A stretch of 64,000 nucleotides of DNA from Ancylobacter radicis (lineage in GTDB: Bacteria > Pseudomonadota > Alphaproteobacteria > Rhizobiales > Xanthobacteraceae), in NCBI RefSeq assembly GCF_018449475.1, contig NZ_JAHCQH010000004.1:1-64000 (forward strand), written 5' to 3'. The notes beneath the pieces were generated by a model, which worked only from the letters and a program-made list of their open reading frames with translations, searched no databases and was not told the origin of the DNA. Position numbers and translations under genes: made by a program. Shown here piece after piece: positions 37,487-45,771 of this stretch (the first letter of the stretch is position 1; the number at the start of each line of letters is the position of its first letter).

Positions 37487-38968
37487 TCACGCGCCGGCGA
37501 GTTCGCGCGCCTGCCGCAGGTCCGCCACCAGAGCCGCGAAGCCCTGCGCCTGCGCGACCGGGTCGGGCAGGCGCAGGAGGTAGGATGGATGGAGGGTGAC
37601 GAAGCCCGGATGACGGCCGAGCGGTCTGGGGCCACGTTGCGTCGTCACCGCGACCGCCTCACCCGAGAGTGCCAGCGCCGCCGTGGCGCCGAGCGCGACG
37701 ACGAGGCGCGGGCGCACGAAACCAAGCTCGGCGTCCAGCCACCAGCGATAGTGCTTCACCTCGCCCGCGGTCGGGGTCTGGTGCAGGCGCCTCTTGCCAC
37801 GCGGGGCGAATTTGAAGTGCTTCACCGCATTGGTGAGATAGAGCCGCTCGCGGTCGAGCCCGGCCTGCGCCAGTGCCTTCATGAGCAACTGCCCGGCGGG
37901 GCCGACAAAGGGGCGGCCCTCGATATCCTCCCGGTCGCCGGGCTGCTCGCCGACCAGCGCCAGTGCCGCGCCCACCGGCCCCTCGCCGAGCACGGCGTTT
38001 GTGCCGCCGGGCACGAAGGCGGGCGTGGCGCGGATCAGCGCGTTCAGCTCGGCCAGGCTCGATGGGGCCTGCCGTGCCATGGCGGCGACGGCCTTGGCGG
38101 GATCGCGCTTGCGCGGCGCCTGCGCCTCCCGCTCGATCATCGCCGCGACGCGGGCCGGTGCGCTCTCCAGCAATGCGGGGATCAGCCGGGCCTCCGGCAG
38201 GTTGGCCCAGTATTTCCTGGGCATTTCCGTGCGCATCATCACCGGGTTGGCGCGGGCCGGGTTGAAGGCGCTGGCGTAATAGGCGAGCCAGCCCTCCTCG
38301 AAGCCGTCGGCCTCCGGCAGAGGCGGGCGCGCGGCGGGCGGGCCGAAGGCGAGCGCCTGCCCGTCCCAGCCGACCGTGCCCAGCGGCGTCAGGATGGCCC
38401 AGTCCATCGCCGGAAAGCGCGTGCGGAAGAAGGGCGCGGCCGCCTCGACGATGAAATGCTCCGGCTCGAACCAGGCGATGAACCGCTCGCGCCCGCTCTC
38501 CACGCCCAGCGCGCGGAAGCGCACGAAGGCGTGCATCTTGTGGATGTCGCGCCGCACCGATTTCGCCATCAGCGACAGGCGGTGCACCAGCGGGTCGGCC
38601 GGGTTGTCGGCGAGCCGCCGCTCGCCCTGGGCGATCCGCCAGATCAATGAGTACAACCGGGCGAAGCGGTCGGTGTCGTGATGGCAGAGCACGAGATCCG
38701 CGATCTCGCCCGCCGCGCGCGGCACGGCAAGGGCCGGGGTCTGGCCGGCCTCGTCGCCCACGTCCGGCGTGGCCGTCGCGCCGAACAGGTCGGCGGCGGG
38801 CGCGCCCTCCGCCTCGCCCGGCTCGCGCATCCGCCAGACCACCTGATCGGGCGGCACGCGCGCCGCGACGAGCCGGCGCACCGCGCGGCGGAAACCCGCC
38901 CGATCGGCGCCATAGGCCAACGCGACGCTTTCCGTCTCAACCGCGCCGAGCGCCCGTGCCGTGCTCAC
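37487..38968 (-). CDS. udgX: DUF4130-UdgX fusion, uracil-DNA glycosylase superfamily
   Basis: A 493-residue two-part protein. Residues ~1-270 are the TIGR03915/DUF4130 domain (LARFARLYSLIWRIAQGERR-like, DIHKMHAFVRFR, FEPEHFIVEAAAPFFRTRF). Residues ~320-493 are UdgX: GEQPGD (340-345), NAVKHFKF (380-387), the signature KRRLHQTP with His395, and HPSYLLR (460-466). UdgX of mycobacteria cuts uracil and stays covalently bound to the abasic site through this His. The GTG at 38968 overlaps the radical SAM stop by 4 bases (GTGA), so it is translationally coupled. The pair is a known but little-studied DNA-repair or modification module. Confidence 0.9.
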   Translation of the reverse strand: MSTARALGAVETESVALAYGADRAGFRRAVRRLVAARVPPDQVVWRMREPGEAEGAPAADLFGATATPDVGDEAGQTPALAVPRAAGEIADLVLCHHDTDRFARLYSLIWRIAQGERRLADNPADPLVHRLSLMAKSVRRDIHKMHAFVRFRALGVESGRERFIAWFEPEHFIVEAAAPFFRTRFPAMDWAILTPLGTVGWDGQALAFGPPAARPPLPEADGFEEGWLAYYASAFNPARANPVMMRTEMPRKYWANLPEARLIPALLESAPARVAAMIEREAQAPRKRDPAKAVAAMARQAPSSLAELNALIRATPAFVPGGTNAVLGEGPVGAALALVGEQPGDREDIEGRPFVGPAGQLLMKALAQAGLDRERLYLTNAVKHFKFAPRGKRRLHQTPTAGEVKHYRWWLDAELGFVRPRLVVALGATAALALSGEAVAVTTQRGPRPLGRHPGFVTLHPSYLLRLPDPVAQAQGFAALVADLRQARELAGA

Positions 38969-40179
38969 GCGAACAGCTCCAGCTGACGGGCCGGCGGGGC
39001 GAGGCGCTCGCGCAAATCCGAACGGTCGGTGAGCTTCAGCGGGTGATGATCGGCGGTGATGAGGAAGGCGCGGGCCCGCTTCACCCCGGTGCTCAGCCGG
39101 CCGATATCGTCCAGCGTCAGCCGTGTCTGGCGCCGCGCCCGCAGGATGCGGTCGACCGCCCGCGCGCCAAGGCCGGGCACGCGCAGCAGGAGTTCCCGGT
39201 CGGCGCCGTTCACATCCACCGGAAAGCGTTCCCGGTGCTTCGGCGCCCAGGCGAGCTTGGGGTCGATGTCGAGATCGAGCATCCCGGCGCTGCCGCCGGC
39301 GGTGATTTCCTCGACCGTGAAGCCGTAGAAGCGCAGCAGCCAGTCCGCCTGATAGAGCCGGTTTTCGCGGCGCAGCGGGGCGGCCTTGACCGGCAATACG
39401 CGGCTTGCTTCCGGGATCGGGCTGAAGGCGGAATAATAGACCCGCTTCAGCCCGTAGCCGCCATAGAGCCCGGCGCTGGTGCGCAGCACCGTCTCGTCCG
39501 TGGTGTCGTCGGCGCCGACGATCATCTGCGTGCTCTGGCCGGCCGGGGCGAAGCGGCGGCGTTCTTCCTTGGCCTCCAGCATGCGTTCCTGCATCTGGCC
39601 CATCGTCGCCTTGATGCCGGGCGCGTCCTTCTCCGGCGCCAGCGCCTTCAGGCTGATGTCGGAGGCGAGCTCGATATTCACCGAGAGCCGGTCCGCCCAC
39701 AGCCCCGCCTGTTCGACCAGCCAGGGGCTGGCCTCGGGAATGGCCTTGAGGTGGATATAGCCGGCAAAGCCATGCGCCTGCCGCAGCGTGCGGGCGACCA
39801 GCATCATCTGCTCCATCGTATGGTCGGGCGAGCGGATGATGCCGGAGGAGAGGAACAGCCCCTCGATATAGTTGCGCTTGTAGAAGCCGAGCGTGATGCG
39901 CACCACCTCGTCCACCGAAAGGCGCGCCCGCTCCACATTGGAGGAGCGGCGGTTGATGCAATAGGCGCAGTCGAACAGGCAGTAATTGGTCAGCAGGATT
40001 TTCAGCAGCGACACGCAGCGCCCGTCCGGCGTGTAGGAATGGCAGATGCCGGCGCCCGTGGTGGAGCCGATGCCGTCCCTCGCCGCCTTACGCCCGCGCC
40101 CGCCGGAGGAGGCGCAGGAGGCATCATATTTGGCGGCGTCGGCCAGAATGCCGAGCTTGGTCCTGAGAGTGTCGTCCAC
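38965..40179 (-). CDS. Putative DNA modification/repair radical SAM protein (TIGR03916)
   Basis: A 404-residue protein. The cluster motif CLFDCAYC (Cys-x3-Cys-x2-Cys) is near residues 69-76, followed by INRRSSNVERARL. The barrel continues with GLFLSSGIIRSPDHTMEQMM and QMIVGADDTTDETVL. A C-terminal helix-hairpin-helix (LLRVPGLGARAVDRILRARR) should bind DNA. The family is found almost always beside the UdgX/DUF4130 gene, and no substrate is established. It is the first gene of the two-gene operon. The HxlR gene on the same strand is 60 bp upstream. Confidence 0.9.
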   Translation of the reverse strand: MDDTLRTKLGILADAAKYDASCASSGGRGRKAARDGIGSTTGAGICHSYTPDGRCVSLLKILLTNYCLFDCAYCINRRSSNVERARLSVDEVVRITLGFYKRNYIEGLFLSSGIIRSPDHTMEQMMLVARTLRQAHGFAGYIHLKAIPEASPWLVEQAGLWADRLSVNIELASDISLKALAPEKDAPGIKATMGQMQERMLEAKEERRRFAPAGQSTQMIVGADDTTDETVLRTSAGLYGGYGLKRVYYSAFSPIPEASRVLPVKAAPLRRENRLYQADWLLRFYGFTVEEITAGGSAGMLDLDIDPKLAWAPKHRERFPVDVNGADRELLLRVPGLGARAVDRILRARRQTRLTLDDIGRLSTGVKRARAFLITADHHPLKLTDRSDLRERLAPPARQLELFA

Positions 40180-40239
40180 GCGGAGGCTCCTTCCGCGTTC
40201 ACTTTATGTTCTCATTCCTGTGGGTCAAGTCCCGCCCGG

Positions 40240-40659
40240 CTACCGTGCGGCGCGCGCATCGAAGGCGGCGCGGGCGGTCTCGATCCTCTCAAGATTGGCT
40301 TCCGCCCATCGCCACACCCCGCAGAACGCCTCGCTGAGCGTGTAGCCGAGATCGGTGAGGCGGTACTCGACATGGGGCGGGATGACCGGGTGCACGGTGC
40401 GCACCACCAGCCCGTCACGCTCCATCTGCCGCAGCGTCTGGGTCAGCATCTTCTGGCTGATGCCGCCGGCAAGCTGGCCGATGCGGGTGAAGCGCAGTTC
40501 ACCATGCTCGGTGAGCACCTCCAGCACGATCATCGTCCATTTGTCGGCGACGCGGCCGATCACCTCATTCACCAGCGCCTCGACGCGGGGGTCGAGGTCG
40601 TCCGTCCGGCTGTCGGTGGCGGCGCTGGCGGTCTCGGGGGCGGTCAGGGGAGCCGTCAT
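40240..40659 (-). CDS. HxlR-family transcriptional regulator
   Basis: A 139-residue regulator with the HxlR winged helix: VADKWTMIVLEVL, LRFTRIGQLAGGISQKMLTQTLRQMERDGLV and PPHVEYRLTDLGYTL (segments shown in part). No Cys is present except in FCGVW, so a redox switch of the YodB kind is uncertain. The first 25 residues are Thr/Ala-rich. It is divergent from an SDR gene across 107 bp and most likely controls it. Confidence 0.92.
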   Translation of the reverse strand: MTAPLTAPETASAATDSRTDDLDPRVEALVNEVIGRVADKWTMIVLEVLTEHGELRFTRIGQLAGGISQKMLTQTLRQMERDGLVVRTVHPVIPPHVEYRLTDLGYTLSEAFCGVWRWAEANLERIETARAAFDARAAR

Positions 40660-40676
40660 GACACTCTCTTTCAGGT

Positions 40677-40703
40677 AAGTACAAAACGTTTTAGTGCCTA
40701 CTT
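40677..40703. promoter_or_regulatory. Putative HxlR operator
   Basis: The gap between hxlR and the SDR gene holds AAGTA (40677-40681), a perfect palindrome AAAACGTTTT (40683-40692) and TACTT (40699-40703), making an inverted AAGTA/TACTT pair around it. Similar AAGTA-type half sites occur in operators of HxlR-family proteins. A second pair GGAGAG / CTCTCC lies at 40710-40733. Confidence 0.45.
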
Positions 40704-40766
40704 TCCATAGGAGAGTGACTACCTTAGCTCTCCTGTCCGGTGCAACCCAATCTACGAGGCACGGAC

Positions 40767-41519
40767 ATGAACATCAGCGGCAACACCATTCTCATCACCG
40801 GCGGCAATGCCGGCATCGGCCGGGCGCTGGCCGGCGCCCTCCATCGCGAGGGCAATCGCATCATCATCACCGGCCGGCGCGAGGCGGCGCTGAAGGAGAC
40901 GGTCGCGGCCCATCCGGGCATGGAGTGGCGCGTCCTCGATGTCGCCGATCCGGCCGCCATCACCGCCTTCGCGGCGCAGATCGTCCGCGAGGTGCCGGAG
41001 CTGAACGCCGTCGTGCACAATGCCGGCATCATGATCGTCGAGGATCTGACCGCCGAGCCGGTCGACCTCGCCGTGCCGGAAGCGATCATCGCCACCAACC
41101 TGCTCGGGCCGATCCGCCTCACCGCGGCGCTGCTGCCCCATCTCAAGCGGCGCGAGGCGGCGAGCATTCTCACCGTCTCCTCGGGCCTTGCCTTCGTGCC
41201 GCTGGTCGCCACCCCGACCTATAACGCCACCAAGGCGGCGATCCATTCCTGGAGCGAGGCGCTGCGGGCGCAGCTTGCGCAGACCAGCGTCGACGTGATC
41301 GAGATCGTGCCGCCGGGGGTGGCCACCGATCTCATGCCCGGCCATGCGCAGAACCCCAATTCGATGCCGCTCGACGCCTTCATCGCCGAGGTGATGGCGC
41401 TGCTGAAGGCGCATCCGCACGGACCGGAAATCTGCGTGGAGCGGGTCGGCTTCCTGCGCGGGGCGGAGGCGCGGGGCGAGTACGCCACGGTCTTCGCGCG
41501 GCTCAACGAACTCTTCTGA
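40767..41519 (+). CDS. Short-chain dehydrogenase/reductase (DltE-like)
   Basis: A 250-residue NAD(P)-dependent oxidoreductase. The nucleotide motif TGGNAGIGRAL starts at about residue 10, NNAG-like VVHNAG is at ~85-90, and the catalytic Ser...Tyr-x3-Lys set is SSG and YNATKAA. It starts at ATG 40767, right at the Rossmann fold. It is divergent from HxlR. A perfect terminator follows just after its stop. The substrate is unknown; the DltE-like branch often acts on small carbonyl compounds. Confidence 0.92.
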   Translation: MNISGNTILITGGNAGIGRALAGALHREGNRIIITGRREAALKETVAAHPGMEWRVLDVADPAAITAFAAQIVREVPELNAVVHNAGIMIVEDLTAEPVDLAVPEAIIATNLLGPIRLTAALLPHLKRREAASILTVSSGLAFVPLVATPTYNATKAAIHSWSEALRAQLAQTSVDVIEIVPPGVATDLMPGHAQNPNSMPLDAFIAEVMALLKAHPHGPEICVERVGFLRGAEARGEYATVFARLNELF

Positions 41520-41523
41520 CAAC

Positions 41524-41556
41524 AAAGGCCGGGAGCGGCGCCGCTCCCGGCCTTTT
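41524..41556. terminator. Bidirectional intrinsic terminator between the SDR gene and carA
   Basis: A perfect 13-bp inverted repeat GGCCGGGAGCGGC / GCCGCTCCCGGCC (41527-41552) has AAA before it and TTTT after it. It serves the SDR gene on the plus strand and carA on the minus strand. Confidence 0.9.
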
Positions 41557-41593
41557 CATTGGTGCGCGTCAAGGCGGCGAGGCCGCCCGAAGG

Positions 41594-42799
41594 TCACGCG
41601 GCCTTTTTGGTCTTGGCGATCAGCTCGACGAAGCGGTCGAACAGATAGTGGCTGTCCTGCGGGCCGGGGCTGGCTTCCGGGTGGTACTGCACCGAGAACA
41701 CCGGCTTGTCGGTCAACTCGATGCCGGCATTAGAGCCGTCGAACAGCGAGACATGGGTTTCGCGCGCGGTGGCCGGCAGGCTGTCGCGATCGACCGCGAA
41801 GCCGTGATTCATCGAGGTGATCTCGACCTTGCCGGTGGTCATGTCCTTGACCGGATGGTTCGCGCCGTGATGGCCCTGATGCATCTTCATCGTGCGCCCG
41901 CCCACGGCGAGCCCGAGCATCTGATGGCCGAGGCAGATGCCGAAGGTCGGGATGCCGCGCTCGATGATGTCGCGAATCACCGGCACGGCATATTCGCCGG
42001 TCGCCGCCGGATCGCCGGGGCCGTTGGAGAGGAACACCCCGTCCGGGTTCAGCGCCAGCACCTCCTCGGAGGTGGCGGTGGCCGGCAGCACGGTCACCTT
42101 GCAGCCGGCGCGGGCGAGCAGGCGTAGGATGTTGCGCTTGATGCCGTAATCGATGGCGACCACATGATGCACCGGGGTGGTCTGCTGGCCATAGCCTTCC
42201 GGCCACTGCCAGGGGGTCTCGTCCCAGCTGAAACGCTGGGCGCTGGTGACCATCGGCACGAGGTCCATGCCGACAAGACCCGGCCACGCGGCCGCTTCCT
42301 GCTTCAGCGCCTCGACATCGAATATGCCGTCCGGCGCATGGGCGATCACCGCATTGGGCATCCCCTTGTCGCGGATCAGCGCGGTCAGCGCGCGGGTGTC
42401 GATGCCGGAAATGGCGATGATGCCGCGGGCCTTCAGCCACAGGTCGAAATGGCGGGTGGCGCGGTAATTCGACGGATCGGTGATCGCCGAATGCAGCACC
42501 ACGCCGCGCACGCCCGAGGCGCCGGCCATCGAGATGGTCTCGATGTCGTCCTCATTGGTGCCGACATTGCCGATATGGGGGAAGGTGAAGGTGATGATCT
42601 GTCCGGCATAGGACGGATCGGTCAGCACTTCCTGATATCCCGTCATCGCCGTGTTGAAGCACACCTCGCCGACCGCCTGGCCGGTGGCGCCCAGACCGAA
42701 GCCTTCGAGGACGGTGCCATCGGCGAGCACGAGAAGGGCGGTCGGAAGGGGCTCGGCCCACACGTCCCCGCCGGAGAGCTGTTCAGCGCTACCGCTCAT
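41594..42799 (-). CDS. carA: Carbamoyl-phosphate synthase, small subunit
   Basis: A 401-residue glutamine amidotransferase subunit that provides ammonia to CarB. The N-terminal domain is intact (LVLADGTVLEGFGLGATGQA, GYQEVLTDPSYAGQI), and the class I catalytic Cys sits in FGICLGHQMLGLAVGG, with the His/Glu pair in SVQYHPEASPGPQD. I chose the ATG at 42799; a longer frame to 42874 is open but not conserved. Its 242-bp upstream gap is shared with the divergent yqeY gene. Confidence 0.97.
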   Translation of the reverse strand: MSGSAEQLSGGDVWAEPLPTALLVLADGTVLEGFGLGATGQAVGEVCFNTAMTGYQEVLTDPSYAGQIITFTFPHIGNVGTNEDDIETISMAGASGVRGVVLHSAITDPSNYRATRHFDLWLKARGIIAISGIDTRALTALIRDKGMPNAVIAHAPDGIFDVEALKQEAAAWPGLVGMDLVPMVTSAQRFSWDETPWQWPEGYGQQTTPVHHVVAIDYGIKRNILRLLARAGCKVTVLPATATSEEVLALNPDGVFLSNGPGDPAATGEYAVPVIRDIIERGIPTFGICLGHQMLGLAVGGRTMKMHQGHHGANHPVKDMTTGKVEITSMNHGFAVDRDSLPATARETHVSLFDGSNAGIELTDKPVFSVQYHPEASPGPQDSHYLFDRFVELIAKTKKAA

Positions 42800-43041
42800 C
42801 TGATCTTGTTCCCTGTCGTTGTGTGCCCTAATTAGTCGGTCGCCGCGCCGGACGCCAGCCTTGAGGCTGCGCATCTGTCCCTCGTCAAGCGGATGGCTGC
42901 GGGAAAAACGCGGTCATGCGCCCCTCGATGCGGCGGCCCCGGGTTTTTGGGCGGATCAACAAGCGGTTCGCGAGGGCATGGCAGGCACGGAACAGGGTTC
43001 CGGCCGGGCTGGCTTGCGGACATGAAGAAAAGGCGGACACC

Positions 43042-43497
43042 GTGCTGCGCGACGATATCAACACCTCGCTGAAAGAATCCATGAAGGCGGGCGACAAGCG
43101 CCGTCTCGGCACGCTGCGTCTCATCAATGCGGCGATCAAGGATCGCGACATCGAGGCGCGCGGCCATGGCAAGGACCCGCTGTCCGACGACGACCTGCTC
43201 GGCCTGCTGACCAAGATGATCAAGCAGCGCGAGGAATCGGCGAAGGTCTATGAGGAAGCCGGCCGCGCCGATCTCTCCACGCAGGAGCGCGAGGAAATCG
43301 TCATCATTCAGGGCTTCCTGCCCGCGCAGATGAGCGAGGCCGAATCGCAGGCCGCCATCGCCGCCGTGATCGCCGAGATCGACGCGCATGGGCTCAAAGA
43401 CATGGGCCGCACCATGGCCGCGCTCAAGGAACGCTATACGGGCGTGATGGATTTCGGCAAGGCGAGCGGCACGGTGAAGACGCTGCTGACGGCCTAA
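43042..43497 (+). CDS. GatB/YqeY-domain protein
   Basis: A 151-residue protein starting with GTG at 43042 (LRDDINTSLKESMKAGD). It shows the YqeY pattern LGTLRLINAAIKDRDIEARGHGK, LLTKMIKQREESAKVYEEAGR, EEIVIIQGFLPAQMSEAE and MGRTMAALKERYTGVMDFGKAS. The domain is homologous to the tRNA-binding tail of GatB, and its cellular role is unproven. It is placed divergent from carA, a neighbourhood seen in many alphaproteobacteria near dnaG and rpoD. Confidence 0.93.
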   Translation: MLRDDINTSLKESMKAGDKRRLGTLRLINAAIKDRDIEARGHGKDPLSDDDLLGLLTKMIKQREESAKVYEEAGRADLSTQEREEIVIIQGFLPAQMSEAESQAAIAAVIAEIDAHGLKDMGRTMAALKERYTGVMDFGKASGTVKTLLTA

Positions 43498-43537
43498 GCC
43501 GAGGCGTCTGGCCAATTCCCTTACGCACATTATCGCC

Positions 43538-44263
43538 ATGTCCCTAGCCCCCCAAGAGCCCGCGCCGGCCACGCTGACCTGGGCGGGGTGCTGGCGCGGG
43601 GCGCGCGCGATCATGGCCGTCCTCCCGCCGGTCTTCGTGTTCGGCGTCGCCTTTGGCATTGCCGCGCGCGGTGCCGGGCTTGAGGGCTGGCTGGCGGCGC
43701 TGATGAGCGTCGTCGTCTTCGCCGGGGCGGCGCAGTTCGCGGTGCTGGATCTGTGGACAACGCCGGTGCCGTGGCTGCCGCTGCTGGTGGCGACCTTTGC
43801 CATCAATGCCCGGCACATCCTGCTCGGCGCCTCGCTGCGGGCCTTATGCCGGGGGCTGGCGCCGTGGAAAGTCTATGGGGCGATGACGCTGTTGAGCGAC
43901 CTCAACTGGGCGGCGCTGATCGCCGCCGAGCGCAAGGGCGAGCGCGATCTCGGCTATCTCGTCGGCGGCGGACTGCTGATGTGGGCGACCTGGGTGGCGG
44001 CGACGGTTATCGGCGCGGTCGCTGGCGGACTTACGCTGGATGATGTGAAAACCTACGCGCTCGACCTCGTGCTGGTGGCGTTCTTCGCCACCACGCTGGT
44101 CGGGCTGCGGCGGGGGCGGGTGGACGATCTGCCCTGGCTGGTGGCCGGGCTCGCGGCCATGGGCGCGGTGTGGTTCCTGCCGCCGAACTGGCACGTCATG
44201 GTCGGTGGGCTTGCGGGGGGCCTCGCGGGTCTCCTGCGCGACGAAATCAAACGGCCTGGTTGA
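43538..44263 (+). CDS. azlC: AzlC-family branched-chain amino acid exporter subunit
   Basis: A 241-residue membrane protein with several helices and the AzlC signature PVFVFGVAFGIAARG, VFAGAAQFAVLDLW and FAINARHILLGASLR. With AzlD it forms a two-part exporter of branched-chain or related amino acids. The start at 43538 fits the hydrophobic plan. The azlD gene follows after 7 bases. Confidence 0.93.
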   Translation: MSLAPQEPAPATLTWAGCWRGARAIMAVLPPVFVFGVAFGIAARGAGLEGWLAALMSVVVFAGAAQFAVLDLWTTPVPWLPLLVATFAINARHILLGASLRALCRGLAPWKVYGAMTLLSDLNWAALIAAERKGERDLGYLVGGGLLMWATWVAATVIGAVAGGLTLDDVKTYALDLVLVAFFATTLVGLRRGRVDDLPWLVAGLAAMGAVWFLPPNWHVMVGGLAGGLAGLLRDEIKRPG

Positions 44264-44270
44264 CGCGAAC

Positions 44271-44579
44271 ATGACCACCACGCAGGCCCTTCTCGTCGTC
44301 TTCGCCATGGCCCTCGTCACCTATGCGACGCGGGCTGGCGGCATTTTTCTCGTCGGCTTCGTGCCGATGTCGGCCCGCACCGAGAGCTTCCTGCGCTATC
44401 TGGCCGGGGCAGTGCTGGTCGCGCTGGTGGTGCCGGCAACGGTGCGCGGCGGGCCGGAGGGCTATGTCGCGGTCGGCGTCGCCGTGCTCGCCCGGCTGGT
44501 GTTGCGCAAGGCGCTGCCGGCCATTGCGCTGGGCATCCTCGCGGCGGCGCTGTGGCGCGCCTCTATGGGGGCGAGCTGA
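44271..44579 (+). CDS. azlD: AzlD-family amino acid exporter subunit
   Basis: A 102-residue protein with four helices and the AzlD signature YATRAGGIFLVGF near residues 18-30, and FLRYLAGAVLVALVVPAT. It works with AzlC. The ATG at 44271 comes 7 bases after the azlC stop. It is convergent with the SRPBCC gene, with 47 bp between them. Confidence 0.92.
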   Translation: MTTTQALLVVFAMALVTYATRAGGIFLVGFVPMSARTESFLRYLAGAVLVALVVPATVRGGPEGYVAVGVAVLARLVLRKALPAIALGILAAALWRASMGAS

Positions 44580-44626
44580 GGGCTGGGGGCCGGGCGGGTG
44601 CCCGGCCATGTGCTGTTGTCCGTGCC

Positions 44627-45178
44627 TTATTCCGGCAGGCGCCCCTCATATTCCGCGCGGTACTGCGCAAAGAGCGGCCACAGCGCCGGGCGCTCATGGC
44701 CTTCCAGCTCCTCGGCGAGCAAGGTGAGATGGGCGTGCCAGCCGCCGGCGACGCCGAGCATCGTGCTGCGCTTGGCCAGACGCCGATGGGTGACGGTGAG
44801 CAGCACCTTCTCGCCGCGCGGGGCCAGCTCGAAGGTGACTTCCGACTCGTTCGGCCCGTCCGCCTCCCAGGTGAAGCGCAGCCGGCGGTTCGGCTCGCAC
44901 TCCAGCACCTGCCCGGCATTGTGGAACTCGCCGGCGAATTTGGCGAAATTCTCGGGCGTCGGCTGGCCGGCATTGAGCTCGCCATTGCGGAAGACGAGAT
45001 CGACCGCGCCGCCCGCCCGCAATTCCATCGGTCCGTCGGCCAGCCAGAGCCGGCGCTTGGCGGGCTCGGTGAGATAGGCCCAGACCCGTTCGATGGGGCC
45101 GGGGAGGATGCGCTCGAAGCGCAGCGTTTCGGCATCCTGCCGGGTGGCGAAAGCGGCGGGGGCGGTGGCGTTGTTCAT
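44627..45178 (-). CDS. SRPBCC / AHSA1-like protein
   Basis: A 183-residue ligand-binding-fold protein of the AHSA1-like kind (LRFERILPGPIERVWAYLTEP at the start; LTVTHRRLAKRSTMLGVAGGWHAHL near the end). These often follow ArsR regulators, as here: its ATG overlaps the ArsR stop by 4 bases (ATGA), so translation is coupled. The ligand and function are unknown. Confidence 0.93.
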   Translation of the reverse strand: MNNATAPAAFATRQDAETLRFERILPGPIERVWAYLTEPAKRRLWLADGPMELRAGGAVDLVFRNGELNAGQPTPENFAKFAGEFHNAGQVLECEPNRRLRFTWEADGPNESEVTFELAPRGEKVLLTVTHRRLAKRSTMLGVAGGWHAHLTLLAEELEGHERPALWPLFAQYRAEYEGRLPE

Positions 45179-45567
45179 CTGTCCTCTCCGTATGGGGCGC
45201 CGTGCGGGGCGTCGGGTGTGGCCTTGCCCGCGTCTTCCGCGCGCAGCAGGGCGTCGAGAGTGCCGAGCCGATCGGTCCAGAAACGCTCGTAGAAGCCGAG
45301 CCATTCATGGGCGGCGGCGAGCCGGGCCGGCTCCAGCCGGCACAGATGCTGGCGCCCGCGTATGTCCCGCCGCACCAGCCCGGCCGCCTCCAGCGCCTTG
45401 ATGTGCTTGGAGGCGCCGGCGAGCGACATGGCGAAGGGCTCCGCCAGTTCCCCCACCGAGCGTTCCCGCTCGCTGAGGCTGTGCAGCATGGCCCGCCTTG
45501 TGGGGTCGGCGAGGGCATGGAAGATGTGATCCAGCCGAGGATCGGCGATGTCGATATATTCAACCAT
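45175..45567 (-). CDS. ArsR-family regulator
   Basis: A 130-residue winged-helix regulator: LDHIFHALADPTRRAMLHSL, ERSVGELAEPFAMSLAGASKHIKALEAAGLV in part, and GRQHLCRLEPARL. It has no metal-type Cys cluster, as expected for the AHSA1-linked branch. I placed the start at ATG 45567 because a promoter with TTGACA (45603-45598) and GATATT (45580-45575) has a predicted start site at about 45568, so the mRNA would be leaderless. An in-frame ATG at 45597 lies inside the promoter and would not be transcribed. It leads the two-gene operon with SRPBCC. Confidence 0.9.
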   Translation of the reverse strand: MVEYIDIADPRLDHIFHALADPTRRAMLHSLSERERSVGELAEPFAMSLAGASKHIKALEAAGLVRRDIRGRQHLCRLEPARLAAAHEWLGFYERFWTDRLGTLDALLRAEDAGKATPDAPHGAPYGEDR

Positions 45568-45613
45568 ACGGTTTAATATCTGCGCGTCCCGCTCCATTGT
45601 CAACCGTATGGTT
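45562..45613 (-). promoter_or_regulatory. ArsR promoter with two flanking operators
   Basis: Minus strand -35 TTGACA (45603-45598), 17-bp spacer, -10 GATATT (45580-45575). Two 12-bp near-palindromes AACCATACGGTT (45602-45613) and AACCGTATGGTT (45562-45573), as read on the minus strand, lie 40 bp apart in the same extended context ATTAAACC...GGTTGA. One touches the -35 box and the other covers the start codon, so the ArsR protein likely represses itself. Confidence 0.85.
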
Positions 45614-45771
45614 TAATGTTTGTCGGCGGCAGGGCCTCGGTGGATTGCGGGGATAACGGGCAGGGATTGCCGCGCGCCGCCCGGCACGCCACATCAGGGG
45701 GTGCGGCCATCAATCGGCCCGGCTCTTGCCTGCTACAAGGGTCGTTCGTTCTGGAGAATCGATACCCCGTC

